A DNA stretch of 64,000 bases, taken from assembly GCA_022829145.1 (NCBI GenBank), contig CM040741.1, forward strand, positions 43,880,534-43,944,533. The letters are read 5' to 3'. The first letter of the stretch is position 1; each line of letters starts with the position of its first letter. Under the pieces are notes generated by a model that made no database searches, was not told the origin of the DNA, and saw nothing but the letters and a program-made list of their open reading frames with translations. The stretch is from Albula goreensis (Eukaryota; Chordata; Actinopteri; Albuliformes; Albulidae). Positions 11,881 through 25,800 of this stretch are shown here, in pieces. Made by a program: the position numbers and the translations under genes.

Positions 11881-14800
11881 GATGAACAGACAATGTCTGA
11901 GTCATCAGCGAGGGGGGTATTTAGAGATCTTACAGTAGCCAGCTGCATGCAGAGCTGGGGGGGCCATTGAAGAAGTGGTTTCCGGTGCTAGAGAACAAGT
12001 GAGTTAGCTTGTCTGCCCGTTGCTGCAATGGTGAGCAGTAAAGAAAGCTGACTGCATGCAGATACAATGGGAGCTACAGCAGATGTGAGAGTCACCTCCT
12101 CTCAAGGCAGCAAGACTCCCTTAGTTCTGACCTGCGAACACCCTGTCAATTAGCACTGGTTTGGGGCCAAGCCACATGCACTTATCTGACAGGACTGTGC
12201 CAAAATGACACAAGACCAACTTTAACGATATCCCCCACAGTTTGAACCCAAGCTGGGCCACAGGACAAAAACAAACAAGCCTTATTTATGTCAATATTTT
12301 TTTTGGATTAACGATGAAGGGTTTGGCAGACAGCTCTTTTAATTTTCAAAATCATTGGAGTGGGGCAAGACATTCATTCATGATTCTTGTAAGAATTCTG
12401 CCTTTTCTCTGGGGCTTTATTTTCATGTCCACAGAAGTCTGACATAAGAGATGGGTGTTCAAAGGTCTTGTTTTGGCAAAGCAGCGTTTCATTGTTTTAT
12501 GATGTGTTTGTGATGATGTGTTTTCAGCCTGTCTGGTCGTAAAAGGGGGTATTTTTGGCATTTTGAGCTCTGTTCACCAGTGCTGGTCTGACTGTGTGGC
12601 CTGACACATTGTGGTGAGGGCTCTGCTTCATAGCTGTGTCAGACACTGTGTGACACACAGTATTACAGGAGGTGAATTCCCACAATCCAAGAAATGTCAC
12701 ATCACTGGATAATGGGACCTAAACTACATACTGTATTATAACTGTTAAATGAGAATGAAAGCATTTTTGCTGAATGAGCTTAGTAACACAAAGCCACAAA
12801 TATCATGGAAACAGCTTTATGGGAAATCCCCACCATCTTGATGTGACACTTGTGAAAAATAAGAACGATAAAATAAATGGTGCATGCATACAGTTAGCAT
12901 TTTTTCACTTCATACAAGCATATGATATACTAGGACTGTCATCCACAATGGTATCCATTATAAAAATGAGAGAGGTCAGAGACTTTGGCAGCTGTCGCAC
13001 AAAATTAGACTTGGAAGCTTGAATCTTAAGCTGTTATAATCCTTATACAAGGGGATATAGCATATGTCATTGACACATAGCATGGCAAGTGATTAAACCT
13101 TTGTGGGATAATCAGAATTATTAATCAGAATTAGCCAGGAAGAACTGAGTGTACGCCCTAAATCATTCAACCTTTTCTTTGCTATCCAAAACAATGTTTA
13201 GGCAAACAGTGAATTCTGTGGGAGAAAAGAGTCACAGTTTGAGGTATGTCACGCAGTGACCTTGTGTGTCCAGGTCATCCGGGCTCCATGTTCGTCTTGT
13301 TCAGGTTTGACGGATAGAACTGGGCCTCTGGGAGGGCCCTCTTTGTACCCTCCTCGTAAGCACTCAGCCTCACAGGAAAATGCCCTACCTCACACCCCAG
13401 TGTTACTTCAGCACAGGCCCTCAAACAAAACTTATCTTCCTACAAAGTCTCAAGTTTCAGGCCAAGGGGACTTTTGAGCCTCTGGACTACTTTGCAGATA
13501 TAGCTAAAAAAGGAAAAACAGGTTGATACTGAGAATGACTTTTGTGGCAAACCGCAAGCAACATCTAACAAATGAAATCTTTTTTTTAAATGAATCAGTA
13601 AAACAAATAAAAATGTGGGTCCATTTATATATTTAAAGACATTTAAAAATGTAATATTGGAAAAAATAACTATAAATAATAATAATTGTTTTTAATTTTT
13701 TACTTTAGGATGCAGCCTTAGTTGCACCCGCATGTCCTTTTAAAAAAAGGATTCACTGTAAATTAACTATTATATAATATTGCCTTTGTCTGTGATGCAT
13801 ACTTTATCACAATGACTGATGCAGCTGGTAAACAACACTTCCACAACAACCGTTCCATGATATACTAAAAAAAAAGATAGGGCTGTCCTCATATAAGATG
13901 CCATTGGTATCAACTTCATTGATGCTTTGAAATCAAGTTTTTGCACTTGTCAATCATGAGAAACGTTCATTTATCCTCAGTTTAGGTCTTGTTCCACAGA
14001 GAGGATTATCGTTGGATTCTACACATCTGAGATTAGGCGCCTCTATCTCAGTCTTTAACCTAGCTATTCACTGTTATAGACTGGCTGACTCTGAATGTGC
14101 TCTATCATATGTTGATATTACCTGAACTCAGGATCACAAATGTAGCCATAAGATTAACAATGAACTCAAAACATATTGGTGGTGTTTCATCACAACCTTA
14201 AAACTAGTGAATTTACATGTTTTTCAGCAAAGTATCAGGACACAAGGGCATTTCATTTAAATCCAGGTGAAACTGGGATGCTTGGGTACTCTAAACATGA
14301 TGTGATCCTATCAAAAATATACTTATTTTCATTTAGTTTTACAAAGTTTAGTTACAACTGTAGTGTGCTGCCCTGTGTTTGACTCCCCCCACCCCTGTTT
14401 GAGATTGTCAAGGAGATTGATCTAACCCTGGCGCTATTTCTGCAGTGTTTGAGCACTGACAGGGAAGTATTTTAACTTTTCTTTGCACATTTAGTTCCCC
14501 TCTTAGAGTTTAAAACAGTGCTCACAGGACACAGTACACCAGATCTGCTGCAGATATGGGCCTTCATACACAATTAATCTTAAATTTATACAGCACATCT
14601 CCTATCGATTTGTGTTCCTTCACAGCTGGAGGAATTAGAAATTCAATGCATTCATAATTTAATATTGGTGGTGACAATATTAAGACATCTGAAACAGAGA
14701 AGGACATTTCTGGACTAATCCCTTTAATGAGTTATTTCACTGGAGGGAAAATATGTTTAGATTAGTGGCATAGACCCAAGGCAGAAGCCACACACACAGC

Positions 14801-17800
14801 ACTGAATACATCTCTGTGTCTTACAAAGCAACAAGATCCATGCTTTTCTGTTTCTTATAAAATAGCTTTGTTTTATAAAATAGCTTAGTGTCTACTAGAC
14901 CAATTATTGGCATTATTTTCTTATTAGATCAAAGTTAAAGCATCAGGATTGGCTGCATGAGAAACCATAAACCAGGGGAATTTGGTGGCAGTCAAGATTC
15001 TACAAGTCATTTACTTCACTGACAAGTCAATGTATTCGACATGTTCAATATCTTTTCTACTACAGAAAGAATTAGACAATTTTATCTCACAAAGACAAAA
15101 AAATCTAATATATAATGCTGTTAGAAAACATTTTAGTTAGAAAAATGTTAGTGCTCTTTAAAAGGACAAAACCTGAGCTGGACTGAAGATTGAAACATAT
15201 TTCTTGACAGTCCGCTATCTATGTGAATACTACTTAACCAAAACGTCAAAGCCAGACCAGCAATTCTCTCCAGACCACTGCAGTGGTGTATATCCTTTAC
15301 AGTCAGACAGAGCCTGCATAGCCTCGTTAGACAGCCTAGCATTAGCAGTCTAGCACTCAAGCTGTTTACTGCAGCAGCTGTGAGTCTGGTACCCCAGCCT
15401 GCAGACAGACAGATGGTCTGGATAATGGCTTTGGCAGCTAGTTAAAAAATAAAGACAAAATAAAGAATTCATGCTTTGGGTTCCACTGGGAATTATTAAA
15501 AGGTCTTAAGTGTTGTTTCAGACAGTGGATTAAAGAGATAATCATAAGCATTCAATGAGGTTCATACATCTTTCTTTATGGCCCTGTTCTACAGAACAAA
15601 CCAATGTGTCTGTTTCACACTTATTGCTGTGCAAGAAAATGTGTCATATTGCCATTTCCTGCCATCAGAATATAGCAACCTTGGTTTTTCAGTCACTGCA
15701 TTCCTCAACTTTTCTGTCTTACTTGTGACTTTTGAAATTAGATCACTTTCCCACAAATGAAGGATCCAAACAAAGCGATGACAAATATTGAACTGGGCTT
15801 TTGTGGACTGAGAGCTCCATGGCAGTGAGCAAACACGCTCTGTTAGCAGAGAAAACCAATAGGTTCGGAGAGTGAAATTAGCAGACCTCCCTCTCATTGT
15901 CTTAGGCTCCCTCCCTGTACTGCTGTAGACTTTGTGATGGCACCAGAGAGATGTTGGCTATGAAAGAGAGACAAACCACTATACAGCATGAATTTAATGG
16001 CAAGATTGCAACATGGTGGAAGTGTCTCTTTAACAGCTCTTCCTGAAAGCAAATCAGCCTCAATCTTAGGATAGGCTGTGTGAGGGGTGTGGCAGGTTCC
16101 TGTCAGGGGTGTGTTTGTACATTTGGGACCCCTTTGGTGCAATCCTAACCTATAAGTTTGATACACAGGATACAAAACAGTAATGTGGTTAAAATAGGTT
16201 TCATGTCTTTGGGTAACATTGGGTATAACAAAGCAGGAGACAAATTTAGTCTGATTCTGAGTAGCCCCTTGAACAGGTGAGCAACACCTTGAATAGAATT
16301 TGTTCAGTCCAGTTTTCACAGTATTCTGTATGTGTGAGCAACACATGTTTGGGGTTTACAGATAACTCCATACTCCAAAGAGAGTTAAAAGAAAAACAGG
16401 AATAGAAATTCCATCTACGAGGCATAACTATTTTGATTGCTAAACAAACACAGCTGCTAAGTGGTCTTCCCATATGTATCAAGATAGCTGAATTTCCCAA
16501 GAAAAATCATATAAAGCCAGAATGCATTAGAGCCAATGCAATAACTGTCAAGTAGTAGGATGATGATACCTGGCTACTGAGAGAATGTGAGATCTAGTCC
16601 TTGCCAGCAAGTGCTGGCAGGGATCTTGTGAAAATGAGGCCAAATGGAATAATTTCAGCAATACCTTTGCCAACAAGTATTATTCTCTCAAAAGGGAAGC
16701 TGAGGGTTTTTAAAATGTCCAAGTTCATTTTGAAACAGCAGCGAATTAAAACATTAGGGGAAAAATGAATGGATTGACTGAGACACAGGTCTCACAAATG
16801 GAGAGAACAAAGGGATAGGTTGCTGCTAGCCACTGTGGCCTCTACTGCCTGAGAGAGTATTCTGCATTGCAAGAGGCCATTTCAGATTAGCAGATGGATA
16901 TCAGTCACACAGAACTCTGTAATGGAGTGAATAAAAAAAGACAATAATGCTCCCTTTTAAGATGGGGATTTTCATCAATCCCGACGTTTTCGTATTCGGC
17001 CTCTTAATTGATGGAAACACATTAGTTGAGCCAAAGCAGACGAGGGAAGAGTCACAGGGAGTACGTTTAAATGTACCCTGTATGCTGCTGGTGATCGACA
17101 GTGCCAGGACAGCAACAGAATTTCAATGTCCTACATCAAGCACACAAAAGTCAACAGGAATTCTTCACAGCACAACCAAGCTGAGAGAAGGTCTTTGCCA
17201 ATTCTAACACTCTGTGGTGGAAATATAATGATACACATTAGGATGTATTTGTTTACTGTATATGTATATTCAAAGTATACATTTTGTAGAATTTTTGTAG
17301 GCTCTAAAACTTGGTTTGTTTGCACTATTCTAACCAAAAAAGCTAAAACAGCATTCAATTGGAAATCACCAATCTATACCATTGGCCGTTTCTGGTTCCA
17401 GTCATTCTGAGAGTATTGCTTGTCCTGTTTGTAAATATGGGGCTTGAGCCAAAATGTCAGTGGTCAGCTTTACATCTTCCTTTGACGCATGTTTATGGTA
17501 GAGGTCACGGTCGCCTTTTCCCACTGCTCCAGTGATGCAGTTCAGACCTGCTTGCTGTGTGAGAAAGTTCCATCACACATTCTTTCCCCAAAGCACAGTA
17601 TGTCACATCTCTAAATACTATTGCAGCTGTATTATACATGGCTTAAAAACACTGTCAGTATTGTGAGGTTAGCTCCGGACTTCACAAAGGTCAATGCATA
17701 AAGAATGATTATACATTTACCATATAGTGAGAGAAATAGCTGATTTGTGCAGTAACATGCAATAAAATGCATCTGAATTCCATTTTAAAGCTAGAATTTG

Positions 17801-20800
17801 TATTTGATTCTTTGCATTTTTGACCTCTGTTACGTCCAAAAATGTCATAAATAATACATTGGGCCCCAGTGCTTATTTTGCAGAGCATGCAGGATATTTT
17901 ATTCATGAGGTCCTTCAAAAGGTCCCTTTGAGCTGGTCTTGGGCTGGGAGGGGAGCAAGGAGGGGCAATGCTCGTAGGAACATCACTGCCTTCGTCAGAC
18001 CCTCAGAGCCATCAGAACAGTGGACAAAAAGTGACTCATGGGTGCAAATACACCAGATAGCCCTGTCAATATAAGAAGCTAGATGATTTGTTCTGACGTG
18101 AAAAGAAAAAGTACATTCTTTTTTTATGACAGTGTTATCATTCGAATTCAGTGGTCCCATTAGAGAGATACACTTGCTTTTCAGCACCTTGTCACCCTTG
18201 AGGTACCTTTAATCTTAGTTAGTAGCAAAAATTGTATGCTGGTTAAAAACCTCAATTATTTTTAATTTGGACTTTGGCCAACAAAAGTAATGCTGACAGT
18301 ACTGAGTAATTAAAAACAAAATTGTATGTTAGATAATGTATTCACAGATTTATTTCAAAGTTACTTTATGTGAATCCACAGATTTGCCAAGCGCCATTAA
18401 CTATTTTTATTGCTTAGATTATGCTGACAGTTGCTGTATACTTTATTTCCAGTGCTACTTCCAGCCTTTGCAAGTGAAGAAATATATGAAAGGACTGTGA
18501 CAGTGAGAAAAGGAGACCACACCGGCATGCCTTTTGTCTCTTCCTGCTTAATTTGCCACCTTGATGGTTCTGATAATGTGGTGAAATACAGCCACCTCTG
18601 TGGTTAGTCAGATGGCTCAGATAATTGCGCTGGATTTGTGGGTCCTGTCTGCAGCAGCGAGCTTCGCTGGCACTTGTCAGCTGATAAATCACCATGCTGG
18701 AGGCTTGGCAAGGGCACAGACTAGCGGCACATGACGGCAAGCATCCTGCACCGGCCCTATAGGTGTCTCCAAACCGTTAACAGATGGCTGCCCCCAGAGC
18801 GAGCACGCAAAAGTCAAAGAGTGTGGGCATTCGGGATGCCAGGGCCACGGGTGCACTGAGCCGTGTTACTCCATGTAGCGTATGCTTACACGCAGCATTC
18901 AGACCAAGTCGTGGGCAGGATTCATGAGTTTTTCTCTGAAAGCTACTCTTCAGAGAGGGAACGTTCCATTCGGTCTTCCAAGTTTTCCCCCTTTAAATGA
19001 AAGCAGCCCAAAAACAATGGCCTTATCAGGCAGCGTAAACAAACGCCCAGGAATCCTCCACCGAGGGAGACTCCGGCAGAAAGGCCCACTGTGCTGATAA
19101 AGAGGGAACTAATGCCTTTGAATAACTTAATGAAACCCAGATCTAAACAGGATATTACTGGGACACGGAGCCAAGGCGGAACTCCATGGCCTTGTTGTTG
19201 TTGAGGGAGCAGCATGGCAGCGGATCAGAGAGCGCGGGGTCCCAACTCACGGACAGACCGCAGCTCTGCACTTGTTCAGCAGATGACGAGGGCACATCTG
19301 GGCCGCGTCTGGGCCCAGGAGTCATCAGAACAAAATGGTTTGGATTGTGACAACGTGGCGGGACAGGGGCGCTGACAGGGACGGTGGCTGCACCCAGCTT
19401 GAAGTGGTACCACTAGAAAAGAAACACAAAGAAAACAATAAGCAAAATAACATATTTTCAAAGTCCTCTCTATTTCTCATAATACAAAACACTTTAATGT
19501 GCGTAAATTCCATTTGAAAAGGACGTCTGTCTTTGGCGACAATATCGGTCTGGCGACAGACAGGAACCAATAAATAATGCATTCTCTGCAATGTACTCTA
19601 GCTTATGATTAGTGAACTCATAAATTTATAATGAGCCTTATAAATTTAGGCTGCCCTCTGTTTCGTGAATTCATCCCTCCACTCACCTGACTGTGGTCAT
19701 ATTTCTCTGTGTTTGTTCCATTGCAGCATTATTAATAATTGCTGTATCGATGTATCCAGCAGTCATGACATGTCCTATTTTGAATCATGTGTATAACCCT
19801 GCAAAGGAACATGGGAGGTTTATTTGCTCCACTGAAAGTTTAAATAGTCTGCAATGTTATTTAAAGTTTATTTTATGGTTTGACTCATTAATATTTATGC
19901 CTGTTTGTTCTACAGCCATGAGCACTCTTAGACAAGAAGGACAAAGTGTTCATACTTGGTTGTCCCTCAAAGGACCTCCGTAACGGTGTCCTTATAACAA
20001 ACCTCTGTTTACACAGTATGACATTAGATGAGAATGCACTTTTCACTGTTTGGCTGCATTGTTTCAACCATTGTACATGTGTGCTGTATACATACAGGTA
20101 ACAGACCATACCTATTACTGTTCAGTTTGTGCTGGGTCAAATGTCAGCATCCTCAAGAACACTTTTCAAATCAAGGACACTCTTCAATGTTAAACTTAGT
20201 TAACAATCTTTAGTTCCCAGAATATTTACAGAAATTTGTCCAGTTTCCTGGATATCCCTGACAAAGATCATGAAGAAATGCCCCTTGAGCATTGTATGTG
20301 ACTGATAACGATCATACAGGAATGTCACTAAAGAAGCGCATTTTCAGTTCACTGTAAATTGATGGTAATTCATGTTAATGTTATTAGAAAAGCGAGCAAT
20401 GTTAAACTAATCTGGCATTTCAATGCTTACTTTCATATTATTTTGATATGTTTCTGTCTTTTATACCACAGCTTGGTGACATACTAGATAGTAATTGGTT
20501 GAAGGGTGTTATTATTATTCTGTAACGTGTGCAGTAAAAAGTATAGGCCTAATGCACTGGTATAATGTAGTTCCAGTGCCCCTGAAAGCTTAAAGAGCTG
20601 TAGCTGTGTACTGAAACATACTGCCATCCCTTGAGTCACAACTTTCATACAAGAAACTTACATTACACTGGATTAAGGCTAGCTAGTTTAGGATTGGACA
20701 ACCCACACTAGTTAACAACAGTGTTATTTGAATTAGTTATCTGAGCCGTGTGAATGGGTCAAAAAAGCAAAAAAAAAAGAAAAAAAGTCACATTTTTTTT

Positions 20801-22669
20801 TCTGAATTCCAGTTAGCTAGCAAGCTATATTCTTTGGTAATTTACAGATGACTATAATACTTTTTATTCAGGATATTTTCATTTGATTGGATTGCTAAAT
20901 TATCACTTTTGGAAACAGACTTGGAAGAAACAGAATAAACCACTCTTTAATGTGCAGTTGTATGAAAATATAACTTGCTCATCACATCACCCCATCATGA
21001 TATATATATATTTTTATTTCTTTTTTTAAAAACTACAAAGCCCATCATTGTGTATTTCTGAAATATTCTCAATTATGTTTTTTCTTGAATAAATAGTAAA
21101 CATACTCGGATGTTGCCTGTAAATTACTGTGTCACATGCCTGGAACATGATGTGCATATACATATGAACATTCTGTAAGCCTGTTTATGAATTTAATTCT
21201 CACAATCAAATAGGAATCTTACCAGAATGTTCCCCCAAAGTTCTCAAAACATTTCATGTCAGCTGGGAAGTGCCTGGGTGTTTTGGGTAAACAAAGCTGG
21301 ATGGTAGAATGCATAACAGTCAGTATATCAGAAGGGAAAACACAATGAAAAGGACCTAAATAAGATACATCCTGTGCCGCTCTGTAAACAATGCTTGCAA
21401 GTAACATTCTCTCATGCCAAGTCTGACAGCTGTAAATCCAAGGTGGCAACTGTGACAAGGCATCAAGTCTCTGGAGGAGGACTGAATATTATATGTTGTC
21501 ATTTAACAGGGTCTAGACACCGAAATGGAGTTGGACAATACTAACCCAACAGCTTAGATTTTGAATACAATTTCAAACATGACAGCTGCAAGGGGATCTG
21601 AAAATTGACACAAACACAAATATAATTTTCTTTCATTTAATATTCCCATGATTTTTGTTGTCTTTCAGTCAGCGATTGTTGTCTATAGCACAAAATCCAT
21701 GAGGCCCTATTGTGAAATTCAATATTTCAAGGTCTTTATTAAAATGCATTTACAACAGACTAACAGACAACAGTGTCTAAAATGTGATTTAGTTCAAAAT
21801 AATGTTTCAGTCATTGGGGCAACACTGAACATTTTTTCCATTAAACTTTCAGGGGACAAGGACAACTGAAAGATTCTTATGTGTACAGAAAAAGTAATAA
21901 ATACAGAAATTCACTTGAGACCAAGTTGGCAACACTGGAAAACACACACATTACCTCAGCACTAAACTGGCATGCTGTATCTGTCACATGAAAGGTCATA
22001 AAAACACACTGCTGACCACAGGATTCCATATGTTCTCTTATGCTGGTACATCTGAAGTAGTCTTTTCTCTGTGCCTGAATAGCATATAAATCAAAGTTTG
22101 TTGTGGTTGGGTAAAAAAAAAACCCTTCTCATGTGACAAATGTGTGTCTGAAATGTTGTGTAGAATGTTACACAAGTGAGAAGGGTCTGGAACAAGGCTA
22201 GCTGTACTCTAAGATGCAGGGAGGCTGGCAGGTTCAAAGTTTGGCTTTTACCGTTATCTGGCCTTCGAATGTATCCACCCACATTTTGAATCCTTCTTTC
22301 CTATTCATATCACAGACAAGCATATGTCTTGTATATTTGCTTATCTGGAAAAATTCAAATTCAGATTTTGCAACATAACCACAAAAAAGGGAGAGAAAAA
22401 CATTGTGTTAGGAGGCAGTATCAGATGAACCTTGAAACGTCCTTCCTGTTGTTTCGGCATATGTGACTAGGCTTACCTTTCTGGCTCTATGAGAAATAGG
22501 TTAGCTGTCCATTCATCAGAGGGAAGGCATAAGGAAGGTTAAAGTAGATCAGATGAGAAAAAAAGGCCAGTCAGAGGTGCTCTTTGTCTGTGCAAAAGCC
22601 TGGTTTTGCAACCTGCACCTTGTGAACCTAATTTTTTGCTGTTTTGTTCTTTTATCCCTGCTTTAACAG

Positions 22670-22869
22670 AGGAATCTATCGGACTTATAATGGAAGAACA
22701 GGCTGTCTCCAATAGCAGCCCCCAGCACAGTCGGACAAGGCAGAATGTCATCAGGTGTGGGTGGCTAAGGAAGCAAGGGGGCTTTGTCAAGACTTGGCAC
22801 ACACGCTGGTTTGTCCTCAAGGGAGACCAGCTCTATTATTACAAAGATGAAGAAGAGACAAAAGCCCTG
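22670..22869 (+). CDS. arhgap24: arhgap24 exon 2: start codon and first half of PH domain
   Basis: The exon is bounded by TTTAACAG|AG and CTG|GTAAGT. Coding starts at ATG 22,690, whose context is strong (A at -3, G at +4), and supplies residues 1-60, ending in phase 0. Residues 23-60 are the first strands of a pleckstrin homology domain: CGWLRKQGGFVKTW, then HTRWFVLKGDQLYYYKDEEE. The basic residues Lys28, Lys34 and Arg39 in the beta1-beta2 region are of the type that contacts phosphoinositides. This closely matches human ARHGAP24 and differs from the paralogue ARHGAP22, which has KAGWLKKQRS at the same place. FilGAP is a Rac-directed GTPase-activating protein that binds filamin A and acts at the cell cortex in spreading and polarity. 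The first ~20 residues are divergent and Ser/Gln-rich. The first 20 bases are 5' UTR. Confidence 0.93.
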
Positions 22870-25800
22870 GTAAGTAACCCCGGTTTTTACAAGGAATATT
22901 TAATGGTCTACTGTGCTGCTCCGAGCGATGGTCTCTGAATTCAAAGCCACTTTCAGATTCATAAAGACGAGGGAGAAGAGGAGGAGTCACATTTCTCACT
23001 TCTGCATACTGATTTATACTGGTTTATGTGACGTTTTGATGTTTTGTTGTTATTTATTTCCAAATAAATTACTTGATTTACACATTTTTGATAGTACTTT
23101 AGCAACAGTTGCAAGATGGTTACAACAAATATACTTCTTTGTTTTATTTGTATGCTTTTGTGGAGTGGTTGCAGGCTGTCTTGTTAATGTACATTTAAAG
23201 TGAATGCACATGTACATTCTAAACTGACATGAGTTACAGTGATTGGTAGGATTTGTGGGTGTGTCTCACATAACACAAATAGCACATGGAAAAGGCTTAG
23301 AAGCAGAACTAATGGAAACACATTTATCAAACAAGACTGTGGTTAGGAAGCTAACTTAGCCTAGTTAATGGGTTTTAGTAGATAAACAGTTTGGAGGAAA
23401 GACTAAACGAAAGACTAAAGAAAAGACTTCATAACTGTGTTGGTTGCTCAGGGAAGCCAAGGAAGTCTATTAAAAAAAAAAACCTCAGAAAGTTTTTTTG
23501 AATATTCTAAATGTTCTTGTTGCATAATTAAAATGCATACATTTACAGCAGCATTGCATATGCTAACTGCTGTCATTTTGACTTAAAATAGTTGAAATGG
23601 CACCATCTATAAAACATCTTAGAACATCTTCTTCTTAAGCTCTGGTGGGCCAGTGGAAGCCTGGATTCCCATTGAAATCTATTAGAAGAAGTCTGACTGT
23701 TTTTAAGTGAAGTTAGTGAAATGATTTTTCTCGCTGTGATTGGACGATAACAAGGATTTAGCACCACTTGGAAGCCTGGTTTCATGCTGGCTTCCTTTTC
23801 AAACCTATTAGGAAAATGTATTTCAGCTGAAGTCACAAAAAACCCCTACCCCCTTAGGACTGAGTTAGGATACAGTTTAGCCTATTTGGTTGAAAAGAAA
23901 CATATTGGTCATACCCTTTCACTTTTGATAACGCTCACAGGTATTTACTTTACTTTTTTGCATAGCCTATTAATGGAAAATACAGATTGTTTTCCTCAAT
24001 GCCTTCAGCTGAACCGGCAGTATTGCCTTTCTTGTTCTTTGAAGCTGCAGTTTTTTTAGCAGTATTAATTTACTTTCATTTAATGTGCTTCTAAAGAATG
24101 TTTAAATCTGCAAGATTTTATGCAAGTTTTAAATTGCAGTTGCAAATTACACCTCCATTTCAGGACAGACAACACCATAGGACAGAGAGTGTGCATGTGT
24201 AATGAGAAGACATTTTTTACATTTTATGAGCATAATCCTCACTGTTGTTCCTGCCATGAACAATTAAAAAGAGTAATTTCTAAAATAAAAGACTCAACAG
24301 CCAAATATCCTAATTTAGGACCTCAACCTCTGAGGTGCATTTCATTTTTTTAGAACTCTGTGAAATTCAGTTTGATATTAATTGAAGGCCCCACATTTTC
24401 AGAACATGATATCTCACCCATTCTTCTGCATGACTCTGTACTATTATCAGCCAGTTTCAAAGTGATAACTAACCTGACTTTTCCTTCAGAAATTCCATAA
24501 TTCTGCCAGTCATGTTTAAGTGTTAAGCGGTCTCTCTGTGTCCTACGTTGTGACCTGCTCTGATTCCTTCTGAGGCTGTTATACTGTGTTTTGGTATTAT
24601 AATCTTAGTTTTTGGCTGTGATGTTTGGCAAAACGCACAGTGACACAGAGGACTTACTAATAGCCTTTGGTGCTGGAGCTGGGCCAGTATGGATCTCCGC
24701 CAGAGAACGTCTGGTAAATACCTCTTACAACCAGCCCACATGTCAGGACTGCCAAGTTAAAGCTCTTCTGCCAGTGCCAATTGGCAAAAGCCTGTGATGT
24801 TCCCATCAGATTACTCTGATGACATCTCAGGTAGCCTTGAAGAGCTGACTCTGGTGCTAAGTGAGTGGCAGTCCTCTGAAAATTTGTTCAGGGAACACAA
24901 ACATGAAATCTGGAGGAAGAAAAGTAGATTGCACATGTAACATTTCCCTCCTGACCAGTGGTAAACAAATAACCAGCAGACTGGAATAAAAACTGAACTA
25001 CAATGTATTAGACAATAATTATTTGTTACATTTTCAAAGTGAATATTGAGATCTTCATTAAGTTCAGAGGTCTTTTCATTGTATAGCCAATATTGAAAAC
25101 CGAAGACATTGCTCTAAGAGAGCATCTTGAATATTGGATGAAATGGCTGTGTAAGAGAGGGGGTGAGAGAGCTTCATGGAAGTGATGTCACAAAAGAGCA
25201 TTATGATCTGGACTGTGGATCTCCGGGCATGCACTTCAGAGATCTTCATGACTCGTCTTCTCAGAGAAAAGAATAAGGATGACATCCTCCATCCATTTTG
25301 TCCACTAGAGTAAGGACAGAAGAAGTTAATGTAACTTGTCCAGTCTCTGAAATCAGAAATGTAGTTGAAAGGACCTCAGCTAAGCCATTTATTTCATATG
25401 TACTCTCATAAACTGGATGCGAAGGTGTATGAGTAAAGGGGACAGATTGACAGATTGCATTATCTAAAAGCTGTCACTGTAAAAAGAGGCCTAAAACCTT
25501 TTAGGGTTAACAGGGCTTGTTTAAATGAATGTCAGGGAAGGGGTAGTGCTTGGCGGGTTGACCATTTTTAAGCCACCATCTAACAAAGAGTACATACTGA
25601 ATCACGCAAACAGAGCAGTTATTCTTCAAATGACTGTTATTCACTGCTGTAAGTGGGCACACCCAGATGGCACAGACATGGTCCAGACCATGATGTCCCA
25701 CAGAAAGCACATTTTTGACAGATACTAAATTTTTCATTGTTGTTCATTATATCCGCCCCATTGGACACCAGAGATATGTGGTATCCCATAGTGCTTGTGT

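Larger units (their letters stand above)
10243..22669 (+). other. arhgap24: Intron 1 of arhgap24 (12.4 kb)
   Basis: The intron runs from GTCAGT at 10,243 to the acceptor AG at 22,668-22,669, which is preceded by a T-rich tract (about 22,631-22,664). No coding exon was recognised inside. It contains a short (CA)n at 11,855-11,880 and two GC-richer, repeat-free blocks (about 11,440-11,760 and 18,590-19,250) that could be regulatory. Two ~14-bp copies of TTATAAAATAGCTT lie close together around 14,855-14,886. The left boundary depends on the predicted first exon. Confidence 0.5.

Noticed and set aside
15894-16346. 150-codon minus-strand frame
   Set aside because: No recognisable domain and no splice context. 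It has the composition expected of random sequence.
23560-23830. Two similar GGAAGCCTGG...CTATTAG segments about 120 bp apart, possibly a mobile element
   Set aside because: Similarity is limited to short blocks, and no terminal repeats, target duplication or known family could be seen.
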